A DNA stretch of 64,000 nt from an uncultured Collinsella sp. (GTDB lineage: Bacteria > Actinomycetota > Coriobacteriia > Coriobacteriales > Coriobacteriaceae). The position numbers and the translations under genes are program-made. Below are positions 1-8,721 of the stretch, piece after piece (the stretch's first letter is position 1; every line of letters begins with the position of its first letter). The DNA is taken from positions 9,260 through 73,259 of the forward strand of contig UQIN01000012.1 in assembly GCA_900541035.1 (NCBI GenBank), in the 5' to 3' direction. The notes beneath the pieces are model-generated. The model saw only the letters and a program-made list of their open reading frames with translations, ran no database searches and was not told the origin of the DNA.

Positions 1-2090
1 ATGCCGAGCGCGGCCATCGTCGACGAGAGGTGATAGGCCTGGTCGGCAACGAGCGCGCGCAGCGGATAGACAAAGATGCTCGCACGCCCGCGAAGAACCG
101 CCTCGCGCGCGGCATGCACATGGAAGATGAGCGACTTGCCGCGCCCCGTTCCCATAACGGCCAGAACACTTTGGTGATCGGCCAGGGCATCGAGCGCCTC
201 GACCTGCGCGCGGTGCGGCTGGTTCGAGCCTATAAAGCTATGGATAAGCGAGCGCGTCAGCTCGGTATAAGAAAGCTGGGCGAGTGTCTCGCGCTTACGC
301 GACTCCAGGCGCAGGCCGGAATCCGCCGGCTGCACGCCACGACGAAGCTCGCATGCCGGATCGTCGACGCTGGGCAGCGTGGTATCGCGGACCAGAACAT
401 CCTTGATCATGAGCTTGGGCTTCACACGCCCCTGCCAATGCTCGGCAACGGCCTCGAACACCAAGTCGACAGCACTATCGCAGTTGATGAGCTTATCGAT
501 TTGCGGCACGCGGAACATAATGGCCGGCACGCTTGCGGCGCCATCGGTCGCCACAAAGCGCATGTGCTCGCCGGTTTTGCCCACCACGGCGCGATCGCAC
601 ATCGTCACGCCCTCGGCGGCCAGCAGCGGCACCTTGTTGCCCTGGCCAAACGGCTCAAGACGGGAAATCTGCTCTATAGTCTCGATATTCAGCTCGGAAA
701 GGTCGACCGTGGCGGCAACCTCGTCGATGTCTTCAAAGTCCTCGGCGGGAATCTCCGATAGCACGGCGGAAAGGCGACGACGGAATTCATCGAGCTTGGA
801 TGCCTCGATGGTCACACCCACCGCACCGGCATGTCCGCCGCGACGAATCAGCAGGTCGGAACAGCGCTCGACGGCGTCAAACAGGTTAACTTTGCCCACC
901 GAGCGACCAGAGCCGCGCGCGATACCGTCCTCGATCGAGAACAGCAGCGCCGGCACGTGATAGCGGTTGGTCAGACGGCTTGCCACGATGCCCTTGACGC
1001 CCTCGTGCCAGCCTTCGCCGCCCACAACGATCGCGCGCCCGCCGTCATAGGTCTCCTCGACCTTTGCCATGGCATCGCGCGTGAGCTCCGCCTCGATCTC
1101 ACGGCGCTGGCGGTTGATTTCCTCGAGCTCAGCCGCCAGCGCGCTTGCTTCGATGGGATTGCGGGCAAGCAGCAGGTCGAGCGCCAGCTTGGGATCGGCC
1201 ATGCGGCCGGCAGCGTTTAAGCGGGGAATGAGCGAGAATGACAGGCCATCCGCCGTAATGCTCGAAAGGTCCGCCTTGGCAAGCGCGGCAAGCGCGATAT
1301 AGCCGGGGCGAGCGGTTACGCGCATCTGCTGGATGCCCTCGGCAACCAGCGCGCGGTTCTCGGGCGTGAGCGGCATCATGTCGGACACGGTGCCCAGCGC
1401 CGCGACCTCGATTAGCGAACGCCAATACGACGGCTTGCCCAGGCGCTCACCCAGGACTTGCACCAGCTTGAGCGCCACACCAGCACCGGCAAGCTCGCGC
1501 GAGGGGCCCTCGTCCTCGAGCTTGGGGTCGGTCAGGGGCACACCCTGCGGCACCTGGTCGGAGGGCTCGTGATGGTCCGTGACCACCAAATCGATCCCCA
1601 GGTCCTCCAAATAGGAAACCTCTTCCTTGGCGGCAATGCCGTTATCGACGGTCACGATCAGCTGGGGGCGAGCGAGCTCGTTAACGCGGTCGAGTGCCGC
1701 GCGCGAAAGACCGTAGCCCTCATCAAAGCGATGCGGAATAAACGGCGTGACATCGGCGCCAAACGTGCGCAGCGCCTCGGTCAACAGGCAGGTCGACGTA
1801 ATACCGTCAACGTCAAAATCGCCAAAGACCGCGATGTGCTCGTGGTTGCGAATAGCACGCTCGACGCGGTCGGCAACGACCGACATGCCCGGGATAATGA
1901 GTGGATCGGCCCAGTCGCGATCGAGCGAAGGCGTCAAAAACAATTGGCCCTCTTTGATGGAGCCAATGCCGTGCGCGACCATAATGCGCGCCACCAGCCC
2001 GGGAATGCCCAGACCAGCCGAAAGCTCCTTTTCGAGCTCGGGGTTTTGCTGAGCGACCGCCCAGCGATGCGTCGTCTTAAGCGATGACAT
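1..2090 (-). CDS. recJ: RecJ single-strand DNA exonuclease fused to a superfamily II helicase domain (partial, 3' end off window)
   Basis: Reading the minus strand from the ATG at 2090 gives one open frame that leaves the window at base 1 (at least 696 residues). The first ~570 residues carry the RecJ motifs: GDFDVDGITS (DHH motif I), the DHH of TDHHEPSD, GWHEGVKGIVASR, and the DHHA1 glycine motif GGHAGAVG. RecJ degrades single-stranded DNA 5' to 3' in recombination and mismatch repair. Ordinary RecJ ends near there, but this frame continues into a new domain with a Walker A motif MGTGRGKS (about residue 645) and YPLRALVADQ, the motif I and Ia pair of DEAD/DEAH helicases. So exonuclease and helicase appear to be one polypeptide. 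No in-frame upstream start was found and the ribosome site is weak, so the exact start is uncertain. Confidence 0.9.
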   Translation of the reverse strand, partial: MSSLKTTHRWAVAQQNPELEKELSAGLGIPGLVARIMVAHGIGSIKEGQLFLTPSLDRDWADPLIIPGMSVVADRVERAIRNHEHIAVFGDFDVDGITSTCLLTEALRTFGADVTPFIPHRFDEGYGLSRAALDRVNELARPQLIVTVDNGIAAKEEVSYLEDLGIDLVVTDHHEPSDQVPQGVPLTDPKLEDEGPSRELAGAGVALKLVQVLGERLGKPSYWRSLIEVAALGTVSDMMPLTPENRALVAEGIQQMRVTARPGYIALAALAKADLSSITADGLSFSLIPRLNAAGRMADPKLALDLLLARNPIEASALAAELEEINRQRREIEAELTRDAMAKVEETYDGGRAIVVGGEGWHEGVKGIVASRLTNRYHVPALLFSIEDGIARGSGRSVGKVNLFDAVERCSDLLIRRGGHAGAVGVTIEASKLDEFRRRLSAVLSEIPAEDFEDIDEVAATVDLSELNIETIEQISRLEPFGQGNKVPLLAAEGVTMCDRAVVGKTGEHMRFVATDGAASVPAIMFRVPQIDKLINCDSAVDLVFEAVAEHWQGRVKPKLMIKDVLVRDTTLPSVDDPACELRRGVQPADSGLRLESRKRETLAQLSYTELTRSLIHSFIGSNQPHRAQVEALDALADHQSVLAVMGTGRGKSLIFHVHAAREAVLRGRASIFVYPLRALVADQAYHLSSTMAALG

Positions 2091-2364
2091 AGGCGCCCAC
2101 CCCCGATAGGGGCAGGTCGCCGCGATACCTCTCACGGTTCATAGCGATGAGTCCTCTGTGTATGCCCGCTTCGGCAGGCAGATCTGTTGAACGGATTTAT
2201 TATACCGTGCGGCGCGGACGCAAATCGCCGCAGCACGCCGCGGTTTCGGTAAACGATGCCGGTAATAGCCTCGAAATAATCGAGCGTTTCAGCCGCACGG
2301 ACGCATACGAGCGTCTAGCATATCCATACAAACGAGTTCGCGGATAAAGGGAGTCACGGGACAT

Positions 2365-3363
2365 ATGAAGCAATGGACTGGACTGGGAAAGTTCCTCGCG
2401 GGGCATATGCAGGTCATCGTTCCGATTTGCGTGGCGCTCGGCGTGCTCTTTCCCCAGCAGATTGGCGTGCTCAAGCCCATTGTTCCCGCCCTCTTCGCCT
2501 TTATGACGTTTCAGGGTGCGCTCAGCAACACCTTCCACCAGGTAGCCGAGGTGTTCCGCCGTCCCCTGCACCTGATTTTGGCACTGCTCGTCTCGGCGGC
2601 GCTTATTCCCATCGCGGCCTATGCCATGGGATCGTTATTCTTTGGCTCCAATCCCAACCTTGTCTGCGGCATCGTGCTCGAGTACAGCGTACCCGTGGCG
2701 GTCACTGCCTTTATGTGGATTAGCATGTTCGGCGGCAACGGCCCGCTCGCGCTCACCATTATCCTGACGTCCTCGGTTATCTCGCCTGTGACGATTCCTC
2801 TTACGCTCAAGCTCCTGCTGGGCGCCACCGTCTCGATCGATGTGCCGAGCATGATGCAGAATATGGCCTTTATGATCGCCATCCCCGCCGTGCTCGGTAT
2901 CGTGATCAACGAACTCACACGCGGATGGGGACACGAGAAACTCTCCCCCGCGCTCTCGCCCGCCTGCAAGTTCATGATGATGGGTGTCATCGCGTCCAAC
3001 TCCACCGCCATGAGCGACTACGTGCTACACATGAACACGGAGCGCCTGGAAGTCGCCCTCTTTATTTTGGTCTTCGCCATCAGCGGCTTTGTCGTCGGTT
3101 TTCTGGTCGCCCGTGCGCTGCATCTGCCATATAGCGAGACGACCACCATGTGCTTTACCTGCGGCATGCGCAACATCTCTTCGGGCGCCGTCATCGCCAC
3201 ACAGTATTTTCCCGGCGAGGTCGTGTTCCCCGTCATGTGCGGCACGCTGTTTCAGCAGGTGCTGGCCTCGATTATCGGGCATCTCTTTGAGCGCCTAACC
3301 GGCGAAGAGCGCGCCAAACAGCGCAAGCGGGTCAAGGCCGGGCGCGACGCGATGGCACGCTAG
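2365..3363 (+). CDS. Bile acid:sodium symporter (BASS/SBF) family transporter
   Basis: A 332-residue, almost wholly hydrophobic protein with about nine or ten membrane segments. Family signs are the crossover-type sequence EYSVPVAVTAFMW and the conserved CGMRNISSGA near residue 267, as in the SBF/PanS-YocS proteins. These are Na+-coupled secondary transporters of organic anions; substrates range from bile acids to pantothenate and keto acids, so the substrate cannot be set from sequence. The gene stands alone, convergent with the DUF4931 gene. Upstream is AAGGGAG about 11 bases before the ATG, a somewhat long spacing. Given the likely gut host, bile acid uptake is possible but is only an inference. 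Confidence 0.85.
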   Translation: MKQWTGLGKFLAGHMQVIVPICVALGVLFPQQIGVLKPIVPALFAFMTFQGALSNTFHQVAEVFRRPLHLILALLVSAALIPIAAYAMGSLFFGSNPNLVCGIVLEYSVPVAVTAFMWISMFGGNGPLALTIILTSSVISPVTIPLTLKLLLGATVSIDVPSMMQNMAFMIAIPAVLGIVINELTRGWGHEKLSPALSPACKFMMMGVIASNSTAMSDYVLHMNTERLEVALFILVFAISGFVVGFLVARALHLPYSETTTMCFTCGMRNISSGAVIATQYFPGEVVFPVMCGTLFQQVLASIIGHLFERLTGEERAKQRKRVKAGRDAMAR

Positions 3364-3393
3364 ACTATCCGCATTGCGCGGGCGTTAGCCTTG

Positions 3394-4191
3394 CTATACG
3401 AGCGTTTCCAGATGCGCGCGTAGGCGCTCAGCATCGGTATCGAGCGTGGTCTCGGCATTGACCTGGGCCAGACGATAGCCCACAAAGTAGGGCGACACCA
3501 CCCAACGTGGCAGCGCCTTGGCAATGGTCCGGCCGTCCATGTGGTAGAAGAACAAGTTGTACGACTCCGCGCGACCGCCGTGGTGTTCGTGCAGGATATA
3601 GCGCAGGGCCACCTGAATCGCATCGGCAAACAGGTCCGCTTCGGCTTGGTCGCGGACGTCGTCGCTGGCGGCGATTCCCTGTGGAGCCGAGACGTTGACC
3701 TCAAAGAATCCCATAATCGGCTCGGTTGAGATGTTGACCGCGACCCTCCCGTGTCGCCAAACATCGATGCCTTCGAAGTTGGCGGGGGCTAGTGCTGCAT
3801 AACCGTCCTCCCGCTCCAGACCCACAATCTGCATATGCGGATGGACGAGGCTGCCGCCCGAAAGCGGGCCTTTGTTCTTGTACATGAGCACACTGCGGTA
3901 CTGTTGAGAATCGATCATCTGCTGCCAACAGCCCAGGGCAAACCTCATCACATGATGCAGCTCATCCGGTTCATAGGTCACCAGGTCGGCGTCGTGATTG
4001 GCCGACTCGATCAATACGGTCTGACGGGTGGCCCGCAAGGTCTTGAACTTATTCTCGAGCCAGATGCAGTCACCGTCGCGCTGGATGATGTTGGCGAGCC
4101 CCTCCGTGTCGCAAAAGGGGCACGAGGTGCCAGGGCGACGATTATCGTCAGGCTTGCCGCTCGCCTGCTGAACGTCAAATACCAGCGCCAC
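3394..4191 (-). CDS. DUF4931 protein, HIT/GalT-like fold
   Basis: A 265-residue protein that begins at a GTG. GGAGG lies 7 bases upstream, inside the end of cutC, so the two genes are probably translationally coupled. It has a zinc-type CPFC pair (Cys24, Cys27) and an HPHMQI motif (His117-Pro-His119) like the active-site histidine region of galactose-1-phosphate uridylyltransferases and HIT hydrolases. I assign it to DUF4931 from memory. A nucleotidyl transfer or nucleotide hydrolysis role fits the motif, but the substrate is unknown. Cytoplasmic; no signal peptide or membrane segment. Confidence 0.75.
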   Translation of the reverse strand: MALVFDVQQASGKPDDNRRPGTSCPFCDTEGLANIIQRDGDCIWLENKFKTLRATRQTVLIESANHDADLVTYEPDELHHVMRFALGCWQQMIDSQQYRSVLMYKNKGPLSGGSLVHPHMQIVGLEREDGYAALAPANFEGIDVWRHGRVAVNISTEPIMGFFEVNVSAPQGIAASDDVRDQAEADLFADAIQVALRYILHEHHGGRAESYNLFFYHMDGRTIAKALPRWVVSPYFVGYRLAQVNAETTLDTDAERLRAHLETLV

Positions 4192-4194
4192 GAG

Positions 4195-4872
4195 TTATAC
4201 CTCCAGCGGCACGATCTTGGTGCCATGGAGCTCGGAGACGCCCAGTGCCGCCGCCACGGTATCGCGGTTGACCGTGGAAATGCCGCCGCCGGGAAGGATG
4301 GTCAAGCGGTCGCCCGCATACTCGATCAAGCGGGCCAGGTTTTCGAAGTTGTCCTCGATCGGCGTACCGGCAGCACCGCCATGCGTGAGGATGCGCGTAA
4401 CGCCGCAGTCGGCAAGTGTATCAATCGCATCGAGCTGAGCCTCGGGCGAGAGCTGGTCAAATGCCATGTGGAAGGTGATGTCAAGGGACTCGCGCTTGCA
4501 CTCCTCGGTCGCGCAGCCCGTAGCCATAACGAGGGCGCCGAGGGTGAGTTCGTCGAGCGCCCAGCCGCCGGCACAGGGCTTGCAGCAGCCAAAGACCAGG
4601 CCGTCAACGCCGGCGCTCACAGCAAGGCCCAGGTCCATCTCCATCATGCGTAGCTCGTCCTGGTTGTAATGAAAGTCGCCACCACGCGGACGAATCATGC
4701 ACATCACTCGCGCGTCATGCTCGTGAGCATAGCTGACTGTAGCGCTAATAACGCCGGCGGAAGGCGTGGTGCCACCGACGGCGAGGTTGTCACACAGCTC
4801 AATGCGCCCCGCACCGGCCTCGATGGCCGCCGGCACTCGCTCAAAGTTCTCGGCACAAAACTCGTACAGCAT
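4195..4872 (-). CDS. cutC: CutC family protein (copper homeostasis-type TIM barrel)
   Basis: From ATG 4872 the protein is 225 residues and starts MLYEFCAENFERV. CutC hallmarks are AGAGRIELCDNLAVGGTTPS near the N-terminus, MIRPRGGDFHY, and the LTHGGA and PGGGIS loops near the C-terminus of a TIM barrel. CutC was linked to copper tolerance in E. coli, but its biochemical activity is unsettled. An in-frame start 57 bases upstream would add an unconserved tail; the internal ATG is chosen because the family begins there and a G-rich ribosome site precedes it. It is the first gene of a two-gene unit with the DUF4931 gene. Confidence 0.88.
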   Translation of the reverse strand: MLYEFCAENFERVPAAIEAGAGRIELCDNLAVGGTTPSAGVISATVSYAHEHDARVMCMIRPRGGDFHYNQDELRMMEMDLGLAVSAGVDGLVFGCCKPCAGGWALDELTLGALVMATGCATEECKRESLDITFHMAFDQLSPEAQLDAIDTLADCGVTRILTHGGAAGTPIEDNFENLARLIEYAGDRLTILPGGGISTVNRDTVAAALGVSELHGTKIVPLEV

Positions 4873-4930
4873 AGATAGGCCCCCAAAGACAGCAGATGTT
4901 TTCCGACGGGCATTGTCACACATCCCCATG

Positions 4931-4999
4931 AAGTTGCGGTGGAATAGGAACTGTTTTGGCCTCTGGGGCCTTCATTTAGTCCCTATTTCACCGCAACTT
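4931..4999. repeat. 22-bp inverted repeat, REP-like intergenic palindrome
   Basis: Arms 4931-4952 and 4978-4999 are complementary over 22 bp with two mismatches (arm core AAGTTGCGGTG). They enclose 25 bp that contain a small GGCC..GGCC palindrome. The element sits between cutC and the liv terminator, directly abutting the latter. It looks like an interspersed palindromic repeat, not part of a gene. Confidence 0.7.
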
Positions 5000-5000
5000 A

Positions 5001-5037
5001 AAAGGGGGCGCTGACCGGGTTGGTCAGCGCCCCCTTT
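5001..5037 (-). terminator. Rho-independent terminator of the liv operon
   Basis: A 16-bp perfect stem (5001-5016 with 5022-5037, core GGGGGCGCTGACC) with a short loop lies about 10 bases after the livF stop. On the minus strand the stem is followed by a short T run. Confidence 0.85.
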
Positions 5038-5047
5038 GTTGAATGGA

Positions 5048-5761
5048 TTAACCGCCCAGATAGGCCTTGCGGACGTTGTCGTCATGCAGGAGCTCCTGGC
5101 CGGTGCCGGTCATGGTGATCTTGCCGGTCTCGAGCACGTAGCCGCGCGTGGCGATGGAAAGCGCCATCTGCGCGTTCTGCTCGACCAGAAGCACCGTGGT
5201 GCCGGCCTTGTGCAGGTCCTCGACAATCTGGAAGATCTGCTCGATCAGAATCGGCGCCAGGCCCATGGAGGGCTCGTCGAGCATAAGCAGCTTGGGGTTG
5301 CTCATAAGTGCGCGGCCCATAACGAGCATCTGCTGCTCGCCGCCCGAAAGGGTGCCGGCGACCTGACGGCGGCGCTCCTTAAGGCGCGGGAACTGCTCGT
5401 AGACGCGCTCAAGGCCCGGGGCAACCGTGGACTTGGGCTGCGTATAGGCACCCATTTCCAGGTTCTCCTCGACCGTCATCTGCAAAAACGCGCGACGGCC
5501 CTCGGGCACCTGGGCCAGGCCCTTGCCCACCAGCTTGTCGGCAGGCGTATGGGTAATGTCCTCGCCCATAAACTTGATGGAGCCGGTCTTGGAACGCAGC
5601 AGGCCCGAGACGGTCTTAAGCGTCGTGGACTTGCCGGCGCCGTTGGCACCGATCAGAGCCACGATCTCGCCCTCGTTGACGTTAAAGGAGATGTCCTTGA
5701 TGGCGTGGATAGCGCCGTACCAGACGTTGATGTTGTAGACGGAAAGCATCGGCTCTGCCAT
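5048..5761 (-). CDS. livF: Branched-chain amino acid ABC transporter ATP-binding protein LivF
   Basis: 237 residues, the usual LivF size. Walker A GANGAGKST at residues 38-46, signature LSGGEQQML, Walker B LLMLDEPSMGLAP. LivF and LivG form the nucleotide-binding pair that drives the LivHM permease. It starts at ATG 5761, one base from the livG stop, with GGGGGAG as ribosome site inside livG. Last gene of the livKHMGF operon, followed by a strong hairpin terminator. Confidence 0.95.
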   Translation of the reverse strand: MAEPMLSVYNINVWYGAIHAIKDISFNVNEGEIVALIGANGAGKSTTLKTVSGLLRSKTGSIKFMGEDITHTPADKLVGKGLAQVPEGRRAFLQMTVEENLEMGAYTQPKSTVAPGLERVYEQFPRLKERRRQVAGTLSGGEQQMLVMGRALMSNPKLLMLDEPSMGLAPILIEQIFQIVEDLHKAGTTVLLVEQNAQMALSIATRGYVLETGKITMTGTGQELLHDDNVRKAYLGG

Positions 5762-6622
5762 TTAGTTCTCCCCCTTATCCTGCTTGCCCAGATATGCCTC
5801 GATAACAGCGTCGTTGTTCTGGATCTCCTCGGCCGTGCCCTTGGCGATGACCTTACCAAAGTTGAGCACGCAGATGCCCTCGCAGATGTTCATAACGAGC
5901 GACATATCATGCTCGATAAGCATGATGGCGATACCAAAGGTGTCGCGAATCTTGACGATGTTCTCCATGAGCTCCGCGGTCTCGGACGGGTTCATGCCGG
6001 CGGCAGGCTCGTCGAGCAGCAGCAGTTTGGGGTTGGTGGCAAGCGCGCGAACGATCTCCAGACGACGCTGAGCGCCGTAAGGAAGCGAGCCGGCCTGTTC
6101 ATTTGCCAGGTGCTCCATGTCAAAGATGGACAGCAGCTCCATGGCGCGCTCGTGGGCGGCCTTCTCGTGCTTCCAATACGTAGGCAGGCGCAGCACGCCC
6201 TCAAAACCGGAGTAGCGCTCCTGGTTGTGCAGGCCGACCTTGACGTTGTCCTCCACCGTCATGGTGTTGAACAGACGGATGTTCTGGAACGTACGGGCAA
6301 TACCCATGCGGTTGACCTGGTAGACCGACTTGCCCGAAGTGTCCTCACCGTCGAGCAGGATGGTGCCGTGCGTAGGCTGGTACACCTTGGTGAGCAGGTT
6401 GAAGACCGTGGTCTTGCCAGCGCCGTTGGGGCCGATGAGACCGGCGATCTCGGTCTTGCCGATAGTCAGGCTAAAGTCGTCGACTGCCTTAAGGCCGCCG
6501 AATTCAATGCCCAGGTGAATGCACTCGAGCGCCGGGCGCTGACCCAGGTCGCGGTCGGGAACGATGGCGCCAGAAGGATACGGAACCATCTTGCCCTTGT
6601 TGAACTCAAACTTACTGGGCAT
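5762..6622 (-). CDS. livG: Branched-chain amino acid ABC transporter ATP-binding protein LivG
   Basis: Start set at ATG 6622 because AAGGAGG lies 9 bases upstream inside the end of livM; a longer frame to 6649 has no such support. 286 residues. Walker A GPNGAGKT at about 64-71, LivG-type signature LPYGAQRRLEI, Walker B LLLLDEPAAGMNP. It pairs with LivF to energise uptake of leucine, isoleucine and valine. The gene overlaps the livM stop by 11 bases, a sign of translational coupling. Confidence 0.95.
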   Translation of the reverse strand: MPSKFEFNKGKMVPYPSGAIVPDRDLGQRPALECIHLGIEFGGLKAVDDFSLTIGKTEIAGLIGPNGAGKTTVFNLLTKVYQPTHGTILLDGEDTSGKSVYQVNRMGIARTFQNIRLFNTMTVEDNVKVGLHNQERYSGFEGVLRLPTYWKHEKAAHERAMELLSIFDMEHLANEQAGSLPYGAQRRLEIVRALATNPKLLLLDEPAAGMNPSETAELMENIVKIRDTFGIAIMLIEHDMSLVMNICEGICVLNFGKVIAKGTAEEIQNNDAVIEAYLGKQDKGEN

Positions 6623-7691
6623 CGGCTGCCACCTCCTTCTTGGAAGCAAGGCGGTCCTTAATGCGTGCGAAGAACGCCTTGAGCTGCGGGTTGTTGGTAA
6701 AGATCATGACCAGGATCAGCACGATGGCGTAGATGAGCATGCGATAGTCCGAGAACTGACGGAGCAGCTCGGGAAGCACCGTGAGCAACGCCGCGGCGAT
6801 GACGGAGCCGCGCATATTGCCCAGACCACCCAGGACCACGAACACCAGGATGAGGATGGACGTGTTGAAGTCGAACTTGGTGGCGGAGAGCTGCGAGAAG
6901 TTACCGCCGAAGAGAGCTCCGGCAGCACCGGCGAGGGCAGCGGAAACCACGAAGGCGATCATGCGGTACTCGGTGACGGAGATGCCTACGGACTCGGCTG
7001 CAATCTTGTTATCGCGCACGGCAATAATGGCACGACCGGTACGGCTGCGAACCAGGTTGAGCACAATCACGAGCGCGACCATAACCAGGATTGCGCCGGC
7101 AAGGAAGGTCGAATAGGTCGACACGCCCGATGCGCCCTGCGCGCCCTTGATGATGGCGGTGCCGTCCTCGAGCAGGTGCAGGTCGTCGATCGTGGAGTTA
7201 CCCGTGATGTTAAAGATCACATGCAGGCCGCGGGAATCGACGCCCACAATGAGGCAGGTGACGACCTCTTTGATGATCTCGCCAAAAGCCAGGGTCACAA
7301 TGGCCAGATAGTCGCCGCTCAGGCGCAGGACCGGGATACCGATCAAGAAGCCCAAGAGGGCAGCGGCGATAGCGCCGACCACAATGCTGATGATCAGACG
7401 CATCGGATCGGACGGAACGGTGCTCTCCAGCGCGACGGCAGTGACGATGCCCGTATAGGCACCGACGCTCATAAAGCCCGCGTGGCCCAGCGACAAGTCG
7501 CCCGCGATGCCGACGACGAGGTTAAGGGAGATTGCCATGACGATATAGGCCGTGATGGGAACCAACTGACCGGCGATCATGCGCGGGATCATGTGGTTAG
7601 ACTGCATAAAGAAGACGATGGCGAACGCCACAACGCACATGGCGTACGTGACAAAGTCGTGACGCGTCTGCTTGTCTTTAAGAAACTTCAT
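6612..7691 (-). CDS. livM: Branched-chain amino acid ABC transporter permease LivM
   Basis: About 359 residues with roughly ten membrane segments. The permease loop reads YLAIVTLAFGEIIKEV, and GDLSLGHAGFMSVGAYTG is the LivM-type N-terminal motif. ATG 7691 (MKFLKD) is preferred because AGGTGA lies 4-5 bases upstream; a GTG at 7700, overlapping the livH stop region, is also possible. It forms the membrane channel with LivH. Coupled to livH upstream and to livG downstream. Confidence 0.93.
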   Translation of the reverse strand: MKFLKDKQTRHDFVTYAMCVVAFAIVFFMQSNHMIPRMIAGQLVPITAYIVMAISLNLVVGIAGDLSLGHAGFMSVGAYTGIVTAVALESTVPSDPMRLIISIVVGAIAAALLGFLIGIPVLRLSGDYLAIVTLAFGEIIKEVVTCLIVGVDSRGLHVIFNITGNSTIDDLHLLEDGTAIIKGAQGASGVSTYSTFLAGAILVMVALVIVLNLVRSRTGRAIIAVRDNKIAAESVGISVTEYRMIAFVVSAALAGAAGALFGGNFSQLSATKFDFNTSILILVFVVLGGLGNMRGSVIAAALLTVLPELLRQFSDYRMLIYAIVLILVMIFTNNPQLKAFFARIKDRLASKKEVAADAQ

Positions 7692-7700
7692 AACGCTCAC

Positions 7701-8582
7701 CTACACCTTCTCGGGGATGTACTTGCCCAAGAGGCCGGCAGGCTTGACGAGCAGGACGATGATCAAAACACCAAAGACGATGGAGTTGGCAAGGCTCGTG
7801 GAAATGTAAGCCTGCGCCATTGCCTCGATGATGCCGATGAGAATGCCGCCGACAAAGGCACCGGGGATGGAGCCGATGCCGCCGAAAACGGCAGCGTCGA
7901 AGGCCTTGATGCCAGGCATGGCGCCCGTGGTGGGCTGCAGGACCGGCGAGTAGGAGCACAGGAGCACGCCGGCGATGGCAGCGAGGGCGGAGCCGATGGC
8001 GAACGTCATCGAGATGGTGCGGTTGACGTTGATGCCCATGAGCTGAGCGGCGGCCTTGTCCTCGGACACGGCGCGCATGGCCTTGCCCATCTTGGTCTTA
8101 CCTGTAAAGAACATCAGGCCGGCCATGATAACCAGGCAGGCGACGATGGTGACGAGCGAGACGGCGCTTACGTTAAACTTGGCCAAGAACTCCGGCACCG
8201 GGAAGGTGACGAGCGAAGTGAAGTTCTTGGGCGTGGCGCCCCACAGAAGCTGCGCGGCGTTCTGCAGGAAGTAAGACACGCCGATGGCCGTGATCAGAAC
8301 GGCCAGCGGGCCTGCTTGGCGCAGCGGCTTATAGGCCAGACCCTCAATGAGAACACCGAGAACCGTGCAGACCACACAAGAGAGAACTACAGATGCCCAG
8401 CCCGGGAGGCCGAGATACGACGTGGCGCAGAACGAGACATAGGCACCGACCATGATGACATCGCCGTGAGCGAAGTTGAGCATCTTGGCGATACCGTAGA
8501 CCATGGTGTAGCCCAACGCGATGATGGCGTAGACGCTGCCCATGGACAGGCCGTTGACCAGGTATTGGATAAAGACCGTCAT
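7701..8582 (-). CDS. livH: Branched-chain amino acid ABC transporter permease LivH
   Basis: 293 residues from ATG 8582, chosen because GAAAGGGGG lies 9 bases upstream and the family starts here (MTVFIQYLVNGLSMG). About eight membrane segments; GYTMVYGIAKMLNFAHGD and the C-terminal LLVKPAGLLG are typical LivH signatures. It is the second permease subunit of the Liv importer. A 140-base gap separates it from livK; no clear terminator is visible in that gap, so livK and livHMGF may be co-transcribed. Confidence 0.94.
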   Translation of the reverse strand: MTVFIQYLVNGLSMGSVYAIIALGYTMVYGIAKMLNFAHGDVIMVGAYVSFCATSYLGLPGWASVVLSCVVCTVLGVLIEGLAYKPLRQAGPLAVLITAIGVSYFLQNAAQLLWGATPKNFTSLVTFPVPEFLAKFNVSAVSLVTIVACLVIMAGLMFFTGKTKMGKAMRAVSEDKAAAQLMGINVNRTISMTFAIGSALAAIAGVLLCSYSPVLQPTTGAMPGIKAFDAAVFGGIGSIPGAFVGGILIGIIEAMAQAYISTSLANSIVFGVLIIVLLVKPAGLLGKYIPEKV

Positions 8583-8721
8583 GTTCCACATCCCCCTTTC
8601 GAATAGGTTTCCAGTTAATGTATGAAACAGGGACGTTACACTGTCCCTAGATACCAAGCAAGCAGGGAAGGCCAAAACCTCCCCTGCTTGGGATCAAAAC
8701 CGCTCTATGTAAGGCGGCCAA

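Noticed and set aside
2091..2364. Leader peptide (ATG 2142, 21 codons) ahead of recJ
   Set aside because: Out-of-frame, no ribosome site and no sign of an attenuator; 2091-2364 otherwise shows nothing beyond a likely promoter region.
6564..8606. 680-codon open frame on the plus strand opposite livGMH
   Set aside because: It is antisense to genes with clear LivG, LivM and LivH motifs and translates to a His/Asp/Gly-rich, motif-free sequence, as expected from GC-biased codon use.
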